Source of the DNA: CAYSCS01 sp964429695 | GTDB lineage: Bacteria > Acidobacteriota > Aminicenantia > Aminicenantales > Aminicenantaceae | Assembly: GCA_964429695.1 (NCBI GenBank) | Contig: CAYSCS010000018.1 | Coordinates: forward strand, 1-64,000 | Length of the DNA stretch: 64,000 bases | Direction of reading: 5' to 3' | Part shown: in pieces, positions 48,791 through 58,454 of the stretch | How the letters are laid out: each line of letters starts with the position of its first letter | How positions within the stretch are numbered: position 1 is the first letter of the stretch | Translations under genes and position numbers: made by a program | Notes under the pieces: generated by a model | Told to the model about the DNA's origin: nothing | What the model saw: only the letters and a program-made list of their open reading frames with translations | Database searches by the model: none

Positions 48791-49714
48791 ATGAGGAGAT
48801 CATTTTTAAAAATAGCCCCTCTGGCATTTTTTTTAACCCTTTTTTTCTTCTTTTTCTTGCGAACAGCCCTTGCCCAAGACACCGTGGTTCAGGGAATAGT
48901 AACAGATGAGGAGGGTAAGCCTCTCAAAGATGTGAAGCTTACCTTCGAAGATCCAAGCCGGGGACTGAAGTTTAACCTGAAGACAGATAAGAATGGGAAA
49001 TTCATAAAAGTGGGAATTCCGCCTACCCTGTATAAGGTCAGGGCAGAGCTCGAGGGTTATTTTACTCTTGAGTCTCAGGCTCAGATAAGATTCGGATACA
49101 CAGAAAATGTGGAGATAAAATTACAAAAGATTCCCCCGCGGCTCGAAGATGATAAAGACTTAGAAAGCGGAGCTAACTCTTTTAAAGAAGGGAAGTATGA
49201 AGAAGCAATAGAATATTTTAAAAAAGTGATCGAGAAGTTCCCCTCAAATTATGAAGGCTATTTTAACCTCGGCTTGAGTTATCTCAAAAAGGGAGATTTA
49301 GACCAGGCGATAGCCCAGCTCGAGAAGGCGACAGAACTGAATCCCAAGTCAGTTGATGCCCATTTCGCCCTCGGAGAAGCTTATTTTTCGAAAGGGGAGG
49401 GCGAAAAGGCAACAGAGAGCTTCTCCAAGGCCATTGAGATCGCTCCCGAGAATCCAATGGCTTATTATGATTTGGGAATTGTCTACTATAAACTCGAAAG
49501 AAGCGAAGAGGCTCTAAAGGCTTTTGATAAAGCCATTGAACTCAACAGAGAATTTTCTTCTGCCTACTATCAGGCTGCTCTGTGTGCAGTAAAGATTGGA
49601 GATTTTCAAAGGGCTATTGGATATTTTGAAGAATTCCTCAAGGTAGAGCCTAATGCCCCTGAAGCCGCCCAAGTCAAGGTGATGATTGAAGAGTTGAAGA
49701 AAAGAATCGAGTAA
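48791..49714 (+). CDS. Exported Cna-B-like/TPR repeat protein (paralogue of 5858-6829)
   Basis: The start is ATG 48791, behind GGAGGAAGTG; the frame from 48758 lacks a site. The 307-aa protein has a signal peptide (LKIAPLAFFLTLFFFFFLRT). A carboxypeptidase-regulatory-like domain (about 30-105) has VVQGIVTDEEGKPLKDVKLT. Then there are five TPR units (YEGYFNLGLSYLKKGDLDQA, AHFALGEAYFSKGEGEKATE, AYYDLGIVYYKLERSEEALK). Order and content match the first GWxTD locus. A shared complex with the upstream GWxTD protein is likely but inferred. Confidence 0.85.
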   Translation: MRRSFLKIAPLAFFLTLFFFFFLRTALAQDTVVQGIVTDEEGKPLKDVKLTFEDPSRGLKFNLKTDKNGKFIKVGIPPTLYKVRAELEGYFTLESQAQIRFGYTENVEIKLQKIPPRLEDDKDLESGANSFKEGKYEEAIEYFKKVIEKFPSNYEGYFNLGLSYLKKGDLDQAIAQLEKATELNPKSVDAHFALGEAYFSKGEGEKATESFSKAIEIAPENPMAYYDLGIVYYKLERSEEALKAFDKAIELNREFSSAYYQAALCAVKIGDFQRAIGYFEEFLKVEPNAPEAAQVKVMIEELKKRIE

Positions 49715-50129
49715 GAAAGACCAGCGACTTGAAACGTTGGAGGGAGTTTCAAGGGAATCCACCCCAAAAGCATTTTTCCTTTCCTGGATATGTTAACTGA
49801 GGTTAATTATTTTCGCTCTTCTCCAAATCATTTATTTGAAATATGTATGGGAAAAAGGAAAAGAAATTTTTATCTTCTTCTACTTTTTAGGGTTAAATTT
49901 AATAGGAGTACAAAAAGACTCATTTTTTATTATCTAACTAGTAATCAGGCTCTTGTTCCGATGTTTGCCTCAAACTATATTTTCAGTTACTTTTAAGGCG
50001 ATTGGGATTTTGTCAACCCATATGAAGATGAATCTTATTTTTAAGAAGATAGAAATCAGGTGTTGCTGGGAGATTTAAATCTTGAGAATAAAATTCTGCA
50101 TAAAATATATATACCAAGGAGGAATTTTC
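49715..50129. other. Gene-free AT-rich spacer
   Basis: No credible gene was seen. A short 68-codon frame (49790-49996) is AT-driven, with no ribosome binding site. TTGAGA (50082-50087) with TATATA 18 bases on is too close to the Shine-Dalgarno to be a convincing promoter. Confidence 0.4.
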
Positions 50130-51929
50130 ATGAAGAAAGACTCATTTAAGGTTTTCTCTCTCTCATTCGCCATTTTCATCCTTTTTCTTCCTCTTACCGC
50201 CAGGCAAAAAGATGCGAAGAAAAGCCTTGAGGGATTTCCATCATACGTGGAAAGGGTGATGAAGGAATTCAAGGTTCCGGGAAGTGCAATTTCCATCGTC
50301 AAAGAGGGGAAGGTGATCTTTGCCCAGGGTTTTGGCTTCAGAGATGTGAAAAAGAGATTGAAAGTTTCACCCCACACCCTCTTTGCCATAGGTTCATCCA
50401 CAAAAGCCTTCACCGCAACGGCCCTGGGAATCCTTGTCGATGAAGGAAAGCTCGATTGGGATAAGCCTTTGAGAGAATACCTCCCTGACTTCAGGCTCAA
50501 GGACCCCTTTGCCTCAGAAAGGATAACTCCTCGTGACCTTGTCATTCATGATTGCGGTCTTCCCCGTCATGATTCCATCTGGTATGGCTCTTCTGAGACC
50601 CGCGAGGAGATTTACCGCAGGTTGCAGTATCTTGAGCCAAGCAAGGATTTTCGCTCCACTTTCCAGTATAACAATCTCATGTTTATGACTGCTGGTTATC
50701 TTCTGGGTAAGATTGCTCAAAAAAGCTGGGAAGAATTCGTGAGGGAGAGAATTTTTAACCCGCTGGGAATGAAAGAGAGCAATTTTTCTGTAGAGGACTC
50801 CAAAAAAGCCGAAGATTTTGCCCTCCCTTATTTAGAAAGAGAAAATGAGGTAATCGAGATACCCTTCCGGAATCTCGATGCCATAGGACCTGCAGGCTCA
50901 ATCAATTCCAATGTTCTGGATATGGCGCAATGGGTTTTGCTCAACCTTAACAAGGGAAAGTTCGAGGACAAGCAGATTATTTCTGAAGCTTCTCTGAAGA
51001 AGATCCATTCTCCTCAAATGGTGATGGAAGAAATGTTTCCCGGATTCGAGAAATACCATGAAATTTCATATGAAGTCTATGGCATGGGCTGGATGCTCTC
51101 AACCTACAGAGGACACCTCATGCTTCACCATGCAGGAGGAATCGATGGCTTTACCGCCCTCGTTTCCTTCATGCCTTGGGATGATGTAGGAATAGTTGCC
51201 CTCAGCAATCTGAACGAAAATCCTCTTCCTTTTATAGTAACCTATAATGCCTACGAACGCCTCCTCGGTCTCGATCAGACTCCCTGGGATAAGCGCTTCA
51301 AGAAAGTATTCGCAAAGATTAAGGAAGAAACCGAGAAAGCAAAGAAAGAAGGAGAAAAGGATAGGGTTAAAGACACCACTCCCTCCCATGCTCTGGAGGA
51401 TTACGAGGGAGAATATGAGAATCCCGGGTATGGAATAATCAAGGTGGAAAAGAAGGGGGAAAGCTTAAGCATTTCCTATAATTATTTAAAAGCGTCTATC
51501 TCTCATTTCCATTATGATATCTTTGAAGTCTATGATGAAATTTATGAGAGGCGACTCAAGGTCTCCTTCTTTATCGATTTCAAAGGGAATATAGAAAAAT
51601 TGAGCATCCCGCTTGAGCAAGCGGTGGAGCCGATTGTCTTTAGGAGAATGCCTGAGAAAAAGATGATGGAAAGAGGTTTTCTGGAGAAGCTTGTGGGGGA
51701 ATACGAGCTTCAGGGACTAACCTTGATTGTTTCCATTAAGGGGGAGAAGACGCTGGTAGCCTCTGTACCAGGGCAGGGAGAAGTTGAACTCCTCCCTTAT
51801 AGAGGCACAGAATTTAACCTTAAGAATATGACTGGATACAGCATCGAATTTTTGTTCAACGAAGAGGGGGTTGTGCGAGAGGCGAAGGTAAAGCAGCCCG
51901 GTGGAGTTTTTACCGCACGGAGAAAATAG
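50130..51929 (+). CDS. Exported beta-lactamase-fold serine hydrolase with C-terminal DUF3471-like domain
   Basis: The start is ATG 50130, 7 bases after AAGGAGG. The 599-aa protein has a signal peptide (VFSLSFAIFILFLPLTARQ). The hydrolase core has SSTK in FAIGSSTKAFTATALG (about residue 89), YNN in FQYNNLMFMTAGYLLG (about 180) and HAG in LMLHHAGGIDGF (about 333), so the class C triad is complete. From about residue 400 a basic linker leads to a DUF3471-like beta domain (LEDYEGEYENPGYGIIKVEK, then LVGEYELQG). Family members cleave D-amino-acid peptides or esters. Substrate unknown. Confidence 0.9.
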   Translation: MKKDSFKVFSLSFAIFILFLPLTARQKDAKKSLEGFPSYVERVMKEFKVPGSAISIVKEGKVIFAQGFGFRDVKKRLKVSPHTLFAIGSSTKAFTATALGILVDEGKLDWDKPLREYLPDFRLKDPFASERITPRDLVIHDCGLPRHDSIWYGSSETREEIYRRLQYLEPSKDFRSTFQYNNLMFMTAGYLLGKIAQKSWEEFVRERIFNPLGMKESNFSVEDSKKAEDFALPYLERENEVIEIPFRNLDAIGPAGSINSNVLDMAQWVLLNLNKGKFEDKQIISEASLKKIHSPQMVMEEMFPGFEKYHEISYEVYGMGWMLSTYRGHLMLHHAGGIDGFTALVSFMPWDDVGIVALSNLNENPLPFIVTYNAYERLLGLDQTPWDKRFKKVFAKIKEETEKAKKEGEKDRVKDTTPSHALEDYEGEYENPGYGIIKVEKKGESLSISYNYLKASISHFHYDIFEVYDEIYERRLKVSFFIDFKGNIEKLSIPLEQAVEPIVFRRMPEKKMMERGFLEKLVGEYELQGLTLIVSIKGEKTLVASVPGQGEVELLPYRGTEFNLKNMTGYSIEFLFNEEGVVREAKVKQPGGVFTARRK

Positions 51930-52334
51930 AGGAAAAATTTTCGAACCTCGAATTTTTAAATTCATTCTTAAATAAAGTATCCTCCCTGAGAGGAGTGCCG
52001 AGGAATAGCAAATTGAATGTCTCCTTAAGAATTTCAAGGTAAGAATGAATTTTCATAAAATTAGAGTCTGTGAAACTTGCCTGATGAGTTGAAATCAGGG
52101 TTAGTGAGTTTTAAAAAGATAAAAAGAATAATCTTTCGGGCTTTTAGAGAATAAAGTCTTTATCCTGTTTTTTACCTGCTTCCTAGAGCTTCTTTCATCT
52201 TGGAATTAATAGTAAATGTTATTAAGAGTTTAATTTTATTTTTTAGATTTTAAGATATTGAATATTTTTTTCCTTCAGGTTATCCTTTGCCCTGCAAGGA
52301 GAGAAATTAAATTTCTTGAAAGGAGGCTTTTATA
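51930..52334. other. Intergenic region upstream of thiolase with a palindrome
   Basis: No gene was seen. TTAATA (52206-52211) and TATTAA (52220-52225) form an inverted repeat around 8 bases, an operator-like arrangement about 110 bases before the thiolase ATG. AT content makes chance possible. Confidence 0.3.
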
Positions 52335-53516
52335 ATGGATATTGTCATTGCCAGTGCCGTGCGCACAGCAGGTGGTAAGTTCGGAGGGGCTCTTAAAGAT
52401 GTTTCTGCGGTAGAGCTTGGAGCTAGGGTCATTGAAGAAGCAGTAAGGCGCGCCCATCTTTCTCCCAACCAGGTCGAAGAAGTTGTTTTTGGCACAGGAT
52501 GGCAGGCAGGGCTTGGACCCAACATCGGCAGGCTGGCTACTGTCAAAGGAGGGCTTCCCCATGAAGTTCCTGCCTTTACCGTGAATAAAAGATGCGGATC
52601 ATCCCTGCGGGCCATCACTCTTGCCGTGCAGATGATCAAGGCCGGAGACGCAGAAATTGTGCTTGCTGGAGGAGCGGAAAATACGAGTCAGGTGCCGTAC
52701 ATTGCTCAGGGTGCAAGATGGGGAAACCGAATGGGGGATAGTCTTCTCATCGATATCATGCACAAAGATGGCTTCATGTGTCCACTTGCAGGTCATTTGA
52801 TGGGTCGGACAGCTGAGACACTCGTGGAAAAATATAACCTGACTCGAGAAGAGCAGGATGCCTATGCTCTTGAAAGCCAGAATAAGGCGATTCGGGCCAT
52901 GAAAGAAGGGAAGTTCAAAGAAGAAACCTTTCCCGTTGAAGTGCCGGGTAAAAAAGGACAGCCTTCTATCTTCGATACAGAAGAGATTCCACGAGAGGAT
53001 GTCACTCTGGAGGCTTTGGCAAAGCTTCCTCCCGTGTTTAAAAAAGATGGAACTGTGACTGCCGGAAACTCATGTGCCCTGTGTGATGCAGCCGCAGCCG
53101 TGGTGGTGATGAAAGCTACCACGGCTTCTGAGCTGGGGATTAAGCCCTTGGCAAGGGTGCTTTCCTATGCTCATGTCGGCGTTGACCCCGCTGTGATGGG
53201 CATCGGTCCAGTGCCTGCAATCACAAAGGCACTCCAGAAAGCAGGGCTTAGTCTCAAGGACATAGACCTCATAGAAGTTAATGAGGCATTTGCTGCCCAG
53301 ATTTTAGCCGTAGAAAGGGAGCTCAATTGGGACAGGTCCAGACTCAATGTTCATGGAGGAGCGATTGCCCTGGGGCACCCTGTTGGCGCCACAGGTGCAA
53401 AGATCTTGACCACCCTGATTTATGCCCTGAAACAACGGGATAAGACGCTGGGACTTGTAAGCCTGTGTATAGGAGGTGGCCAAGGGGTGGCCGTAGTGCT
53501 TGAGAGGCTAAATTGA
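52335..53516 (+). CDS. Acetyl-CoA C-acetyltransferase (thiolase)
   Basis: The 393-aa protein has the acyl-accepting Cys in VNKRCGSSLRAITLAVQMI. The second half has EVNEAFAAQILAVERELNWD, the catalytic His in GGAIALGHPVGATGAKIL, and the catalytic Cys in LCIGGGQGVAV. It condenses two acetyl-CoA or cleaves 3-ketoacyl-CoA. It heads a co-directional set with hydroxyacyl-CoA dehydrogenase, acyl-CoA dehydrogenase and enoyl-CoA hydratase, enough to interconvert acetyl-CoA and butyryl-CoA. AGGAGG lies 8 bases before the ATG. Confidence 0.95.
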   Translation: MDIVIASAVRTAGGKFGGALKDVSAVELGARVIEEAVRRAHLSPNQVEEVVFGTGWQAGLGPNIGRLATVKGGLPHEVPAFTVNKRCGSSLRAITLAVQMIKAGDAEIVLAGGAENTSQVPYIAQGARWGNRMGDSLLIDIMHKDGFMCPLAGHLMGRTAETLVEKYNLTREEQDAYALESQNKAIRAMKEGKFKEETFPVEVPGKKGQPSIFDTEEIPREDVTLEALAKLPPVFKKDGTVTAGNSCALCDAAAAVVVMKATTASELGIKPLARVLSYAHVGVDPAVMGIGPVPAITKALQKAGLSLKDIDLIEVNEAFAAQILAVERELNWDRSRLNVHGGAIALGHPVGATGAKILTTLIYALKQRDKTLGLVSLCIGGGQGVAVVLERLN

Positions 53517-53582
53517 GGGAGGCAAAAAAGAGAGGATTTGAATCTTCTTAATGAATAACCTTTAGTCTTTAAGGAGGAGGAA

Positions 53583-54434
53583 ATGGAAGTGAGAAGACCA
53601 TTTGTAGTGGGAGCGGGGATCATGGGAGCAGGCATCGGCCAGCTCTGTGCCCAGCAGGGGTATCAAGTGACAGTAATGGATATATCCGACGAAGTCATTC
53701 AGCGGGCAGAGGAAAAGGTAAAGAAAGGGCTCAAGGATAGAGTTGAGAAAGGTAAGATTACTTCCCAAGACATGGATTCTATCCTCGCTCGGATGAAATG
53801 GACTACAGATTTAAAACTTGCCAGAGAGAGTGATTTTGTGATTGAAGCAGTCTTCGAAGACCTTGAGTTAAAGAAAGAAACTTTCTCCAAGCTGGATGCA
53901 ATCTGTCAGCCTCAGACAATACTAGCCACAAATACCACGGCTCTCTCTGTGAGTGAAATAGCCAGTACTACTTCTCGGGAAGAACGTGTCATCGGAATGC
54001 ATTTTTTTAATCCTGCAGTGATCATGAAGCTGGTAGAGATTATTCGAGGGGAAAAGACATCCGAAGAGACGGTTGAGACGACAAAGAAATTTGCGGAGAA
54101 GTTAGGGAAGGTTCCGATTGTGACCCAGAAAGAGGCACCCGCAGGGATTGTGAGCCGGGTGCTGGCATTGCTGTTGAACGAAGCTGCGCTTGTGTATGAG
54201 CAAGGCATTGCTTCTGCTCAGGAGATTGATGAGGCGATGAAGCTCGGGGCAGGACTTCCTATGGGTCCTCTCTCTCTCTTAGACATGATTGGGCTTGATG
54301 TTCATCTCTCGAAAATGGAAACCCTTTATTCAAAGTTGAAGGATGAGCGTTATCGCACACCTGAAATAATAAAAAAGATGGTCAAAGAGGGAAGACTGGG
54401 GAGGAAAACAGGAAAGGGTTTTTATGACTATTGA
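53583..54434 (+). CDS. hbd: 3-hydroxybutyryl-CoA dehydrogenase
   Basis: The 283-aa protein has the N-terminal NAD motif VVGAGIMGAGIGQLCAQQGY. The catalytic region contains IGMHFFNPAVIMKLVEIIRG with its His. The helical C-terminal domain has GLPMGPLSLLDMIGLDVHL and closes GKGFYDY. This is the usual length for single-function enzymes. It reduces acetoacetyl-CoA or oxidises 3-hydroxybutyryl-CoA. It lies 66 bases downstream of the thiolase, with GGAGGAGGAA before the ATG. Confidence 0.95.
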   Translation: MEVRRPFVVGAGIMGAGIGQLCAQQGYQVTVMDISDEVIQRAEEKVKKGLKDRVEKGKITSQDMDSILARMKWTTDLKLARESDFVIEAVFEDLELKKETFSKLDAICQPQTILATNTTALSVSEIASTTSREERVIGMHFFNPAVIMKLVEIIRGEKTSEETVETTKKFAEKLGKVPIVTQKEAPAGIVSRVLALLLNEAALVYEQGIASAQEIDEAMKLGAGLPMGPLSLLDMIGLDVHLSKMETLYSKLKDERYRTPEIIKKMVKEGRLGRKTGKGFYDY

Positions 54435-54580
54435 TGTGAATTTCGTTTGAGGGAGTTTGTCTTTTCTGAGAATTTGGTGGCGAAAACAAATGATAAAGAT
54501 TCCTATCCTTTTTGAAAGATGGTATTTTGGTAAAAAAGAATTAGAGGAAGAAGCTTATGGCTTCTTCCCAGGAGGGATTG

Positions 54581-55735
54581 ATGGATTTTGATTTAAATGA
54601 AGAACAGAGAATGGTTCAAGAAGCTATCCGCAAGTTTGCCAGGGAGGAGATTGCTCCTGTAGCCAGAGAGAATGACAAGAAGGCTCGTTTCCCGAGGGAG
54701 CTCTTCAAGAAGCTCGCAGAGCTAGGATTCATGGGGACTCCAATTCCCGAAGAGTATGGAGGAGCAGGATTCGATTACATAAGTCATGCCCTTGTGGCCG
54801 AGGAGATTGGGAGGGTGGATTCCTCCCTGCGCGGGACCTATTCTGTTCAGGTTTCTCTCGTCGAATTACCCATTCTTAAATACGGGACAGAAGAACAGAA
54901 GAAGAAGTACCTCCCTCGTTTGACGAGCGGTGAGTGGATTGGATGTTTCGGGCTTACCGAACCCAACGCAGGCAGCGACCCCGCGAGCATGATTTCTACC
55001 GCAGAAGACAGGGGAGATCACTTTGTTCTCAACGGACAAAAAACATGGATCACAAATGCAGGAGTGGCTGACCTGGCGATTGTGTATGCAAAGACTGAGA
55101 AGGAAGCAGGCGCCAGAGGCATCACCAGTTTCCTTGTGGAAAGGAGTTTTGAAGGTTTTTCAACACGGGACATCCACGATAAGCTGGGGCTTAGAGCCTC
55201 GAACACAGGGGAGATTTTTCTTGAAAATTGTAAGGTCCCCAAGGAAAACGTCCTTGGTGAAGTGAACAATGGATTTAAGATAGCCATGGGAACCCTTGAT
55301 TTCGGTCGCTATACTGTGGCAGCAGGGTGTGTGGGGCTTGCCCAGGGTTGCATAGATATCTGTAAAGAGTACGCCAAACAGAGGATTCAATTCGGGAAAC
55401 CGATAGCCAGTTTCCAGTTGATTCAACAGATGATAGCCGATATGGTAGTCGAATGCGAAGCAGGTCGACTTCTCGTTTACAGGGCAGGAGATTTGAAGAA
55501 TAAAGGATTGCCAAACACGAGAGAGACATCGATTGCCAAATATTATTGCAGTGAGATGGCGAATCGGGTTGCCTATAAAGCCATCCAGATTCATGGAGGG
55601 TACGGCTTCTCCGGTGAATATGATGTGGAACGTTTCTACAGAGATGCAAGGATTAACACTCTTTATGAAGGAACATCCCAGATCCAGCAGCTGATTATAG
55701 GTGCCTTCGAGCTGGGGATAAGAGCCTTTGCTTAA
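54581..55735 (+). CDS. Acyl-CoA dehydrogenase (short-chain/butyryl type)
   Basis: The start is ATG 54581, because AGGAGGG sits 5 bases upstream; an ATG at 54557 is possible. The 384-aa protein begins MDFDLNEEQRMVQEAIRKFA, as family members do. FGLTEPNAGSDPASM contacts FAD. KTWITNAGVADLAIVY and IQIHGGYGFSGEYDVERFYR follow. The catalytic Glu is in TLYEGTSQIQQL. It interconverts butyryl-CoA and crotonyl-CoA, or acts on amino-acid-derived acyl-CoAs. Electron-transfer flavoprotein genes are not in the window. Confidence 0.93.
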   Translation: MDFDLNEEQRMVQEAIRKFAREEIAPVARENDKKARFPRELFKKLAELGFMGTPIPEEYGGAGFDYISHALVAEEIGRVDSSLRGTYSVQVSLVELPILKYGTEEQKKKYLPRLTSGEWIGCFGLTEPNAGSDPASMISTAEDRGDHFVLNGQKTWITNAGVADLAIVYAKTEKEAGARGITSFLVERSFEGFSTRDIHDKLGLRASNTGEIFLENCKVPKENVLGEVNNGFKIAMGTLDFGRYTVAAGCVGLAQGCIDICKEYAKQRIQFGKPIASFQLIQQMIADMVVECEAGRLLVYRAGDLKNKGLPNTRETSIAKYYCSEMANRVAYKAIQIHGGYGFSGEYDVERFYRDARINTLYEGTSQIQQLIIGAFELGIRAFA

Positions 55736-55763
55736 GAGAGAACCAGGAAGAAGGAGCATAATC

Positions 55764-56543
55764 ATGTTTAAAACCTTGATATATGAAAAAAAGGAAAACA
55801 TAGGACTGCTTAAAATCAATAGACCCGAGAGATTGAATGCCATCAATCAGGAGCTAATATCTGAGCTAAAGCAATTCTTTAGGGAGCTAGAGAATGACGA
55901 AGAGGTGAGGGTCTTAATCATCAGCGGAGAAGGAGATAAAGCGTTTGTGGCTGGCGCAGACATCAATGAACTTGCTCAAAGAGATGTCTTGTTGGGGAGA
56001 AAAGTTACTAAAGAGAGACAGGAATTATTTTCAACGATCGAGAATCTTCATATTCCAGTGATAGCTGCTGTGAATGGCTATGCCTTGGGCGCAGGTTTAG
56101 AACTTGCTCTCTCCTGCACCCTCCGTCTTGCTTCAGATAGGGCACAGTTTGGAGCACCTGAGGTGAAGCTGGGAATAATTCCTGGAGATGGGGGAACCCA
56201 GCGACTTCCACGCCTCATTGGTGTGGGGCATGCGATGGAACTCATCTTAACCGGCGATTTTATCGATGCTCAGGAAGCCTACAGAATTGGTCTCGTAAAC
56301 AGAGTCTTTCCTCATCAAGAGCTGCTGAAGGAAGCGTTGAGACTCGCTCAAAAGATTGCCTCCAGGCCTCCGCTTGCGGTGAGATACGCCAAAGAGGCGG
56401 TGAACATGAGCCTTGAGGGAAAGACAGACTCGGGTTTCGCTCTGGAATCTTATCTCCATGCTCTCTGCTGCAACACAGAAGATAAGAAGGAGGGGGTCTC
56501 AGCCTTTCTGGAGAAGAGGGAGCCTAAGTTTCGAGGCAAGTGA
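55764..56543 (+). CDS. crt: Enoyl-CoA hydratase (crotonase)
   Basis: The start is ATG 55764, with AAGGAG 7 bases upstream. The 259-aa protein has the oxyanion-hole segments AFVAGADINELAQ and NGYALGAGLELALSCTLRLA. The two catalytic Glu positions are filled (in GLELAL and APEVKLGII). In PGDGGTQRLPRLIG an Asp replaces the usual Ala. The Ala/Arg-rich C-terminal helix ends FLEKREPKFRGK. It hydrates crotonyl-CoA to 3-hydroxybutyryl-CoA and completes the four-step set. Confidence 0.94.
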   Translation: MFKTLIYEKKENIGLLKINRPERLNAINQELISELKQFFRELENDEEVRVLIISGEGDKAFVAGADINELAQRDVLLGRKVTKERQELFSTIENLHIPVIAAVNGYALGAGLELALSCTLRLASDRAQFGAPEVKLGIIPGDGGTQRLPRLIGVGHAMELILTGDFIDAQEAYRIGLVNRVFPHQELLKEALRLAQKIASRPPLAVRYAKEAVNMSLEGKTDSGFALESYLHALCCNTEDKKEGVSAFLEKREPKFRGK

Positions 56544-56622
56544 GAAACCTCCTCAAGCCTCTTTCAAGAAACGAAGAATTTGCTTGAAGTTTTGAAAATG
56601 AGAAAATAGAATTAAGAAATCT

Positions 56623-58305
56623 TTATTTATTTTCTGTTAGGAGGAGAACCTTTCCCTTCAAGCTACGGGTAAACTCATACTCTTCTATGGCTAATTCTCC
56701 GTTAACAAGGACATAAGCCACTCCCCCGCTATATTGATGGGGATTGAGATAGGTAGCGTTATCCCTAATCTTCTGCGGGTCGAAGATGACCAGGTCTGCC
56801 TTGAATCCTTCAAGAATCATCCCCCTTCTTTTCAAACGCAGAAGATGGGCAGGGAGGGATGTCATCTTCCGCACTGCCTCTTCCAGGCTCAGAATTTTTT
56901 CTTCTCTTACATACTTACCGAGTACCCGAGGAAAACTTCCGTAATTTCGGGGATGGACGCTTCCTTCTCCAAAGGGGATGGCATCTCCATCGCTCGAAAA
57001 CATCAACCATTCCTCTCTCATAGCAAGCTCCATCTCTTCTTCACTCATCGTAGCCAGCGAGATTATTAAATCGTTCTTCTCCTCGATAAGGAGGTCAGCT
57101 GCAATTTCAAAGGCATCGCGCTTCTCTTCTTGAGCTAAATCAGAGAAGATTTTGCCGATAAGACTCGTGTTTTTTTTTGCACTGACGATGGTGAAGTTGT
57201 GCCAACCCCAGGTTTTAACCCAGTTGACTTTTTCCGGATCTCCCTCAAGAGTTAGCTTCTTTATCTTCTCTCTCTTCTCTCTCTCAGAGAGCGCTTTTAC
57301 TAGCTCATCCGTGGCAAGCTCAATAAGGTCCTTTATTTCTTGGCTCGAAGTTGCAGCCTGGATTTTCTTTTCTATTTCTGGGAATGGCTCCATTTCTTTG
57401 GGAATGTTGAAGATGGCAATGAGAGGGGTGGTGGCTGCTTTATCATAGGGATACATGTCTGCGGTGATTTCAATTCCTGCTGCTCGTGCCTCATTTATCA
57501 CTCTGAGGGCTTCTTTCATCAGACCCCAGTTCGATTTTCCTGCACATTTAAGATGAGCAGCGTTTACCGGAACTCCTGTTTCTCTTCCGATTCTTATCGT
57601 CTCCTTTACCGCTTCGACAAGCTTCTCCTCTTCATCCCTCTGGTGGCTGGTATAGATTCCTCCATATTCCCCTACTATCCTGGTGAGGGCGATTATTTCC
57701 TCTGTGCTGGCGTAGCGGTCTGGAATATATTGAAGTCCTGTACTCATTCCCCAAGCTCCTTCTTCCATACCCTTTCGAAGCAAAGCCTTCATCCTCTCCA
57801 GCTCCTCTTCTGTAGGGAGACGGTTTTCTTCGCCAAGAACATCTCTCCTCACCGTGCCAAATCCCACTAGAGGCACAGCGTTTGTGCCAATCCCCTGTTT
57901 CTCCCAGCGCTCTTTCGTCTCCCTGATTTTGTAAGTGCCGGAGCCGCAGTTTCCCACGACGACTGTGGTCACACCCTGAGTGAGATAATTCAGGTTTGAG
58001 TTTGTGGGAGGTTTGCTCAGCCCCCGGTCACAATGAGTATGCATATCGATAAAACCAGGGGCCACGACCATCCCCTGCGCATTGATTACCTTTTTGGAGC
58101 TTTTTCCTTTAAGGTTTCCCACTTCGGCGATGGTCTCGCCGATGATTCCGATATCCCCATAAAACCAGGGGTTACCCGTGCCATCCACAATCTTCCCCCT
58201 GATGATGAGGATGTCAAACTCTTTTTCCCCTGGGCTGAGGATGATGCCAAGGCCAGATAAAGATATCACCAGAAAAAAAGATGGGAAAAAAAGACGCTTC
58301 AACAT
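56623..58305 (-). CDS. Exported N-acyl-D-amino-acid deacylase (D-aminoacylase family amidohydrolase)
   Basis: The 560-aa protein has an N-terminal signal peptide (LFFPSFFLVISLSGLGIIL). The small beta domain starts FDILIIRGKIVDGTGNPWFY. The first metal site is APGFIDMHTHCDRG. VVVGNCGSG carries a Cys as in D-aminoacylases. Further metal His residues lie in TSHQRDEEE and NAAHLKCAG. The catalytic Asp is in FSSDGDAIPFGEG, followed by HPRNYGSFPRVLG. It hydrolyses N-acyl-D-amino acids or D-containing dipeptides. AAGGAGG precedes the ATG. Here it probably works with the exported peptidases. Confidence 0.92.
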   Translation of the reverse strand: MLKRLFFPSFFLVISLSGLGIILSPGEKEFDILIIRGKIVDGTGNPWFYGDIGIIGETIAEVGNLKGKSSKKVINAQGMVVAPGFIDMHTHCDRGLSKPPTNSNLNYLTQGVTTVVVGNCGSGTYKIRETKERWEKQGIGTNAVPLVGFGTVRRDVLGEENRLPTEEELERMKALLRKGMEEGAWGMSTGLQYIPDRYASTEEIIALTRIVGEYGGIYTSHQRDEEEKLVEAVKETIRIGRETGVPVNAAHLKCAGKSNWGLMKEALRVINEARAAGIEITADMYPYDKAATTPLIAIFNIPKEMEPFPEIEKKIQAATSSQEIKDLIELATDELVKALSEREKREKIKKLTLEGDPEKVNWVKTWGWHNFTIVSAKKNTSLIGKIFSDLAQEEKRDAFEIAADLLIEEKNDLIISLATMSEEEMELAMREEWLMFSSDGDAIPFGEGSVHPRNYGSFPRVLGKYVREEKILSLEEAVRKMTSLPAHLLRLKRRGMILEGFKADLVIFDPQKIRDNATYLNPHQYSGGVAYVLVNGELAIEEYEFTRSLKGKVLLLTENK

Positions 58306-58454
58306 ATCCCCTCCTTATAAAGGAATTAAGTTAGCTAGATACACTGCATTTCAAAAAAAAGAAGTTTAAATTATATTTTATTTGAGCAGAGATGACAATT
58401 GGAGATTCAGAAAAGTAAACAACCTATCTTTAGGGGTGAAGTAATATTTCATTC
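58306..58454. other. Divergent spacer
   Basis: This contains the upstream region of the deacylase gene. No gene or clear promoter was recognised before the structured leader. Confidence 0.35.

Noticed and set aside
49790..49996. 68-aa plus-strand frame after the TPR gene
   Set aside because: AT-driven frame with no ribosome binding site or family match.
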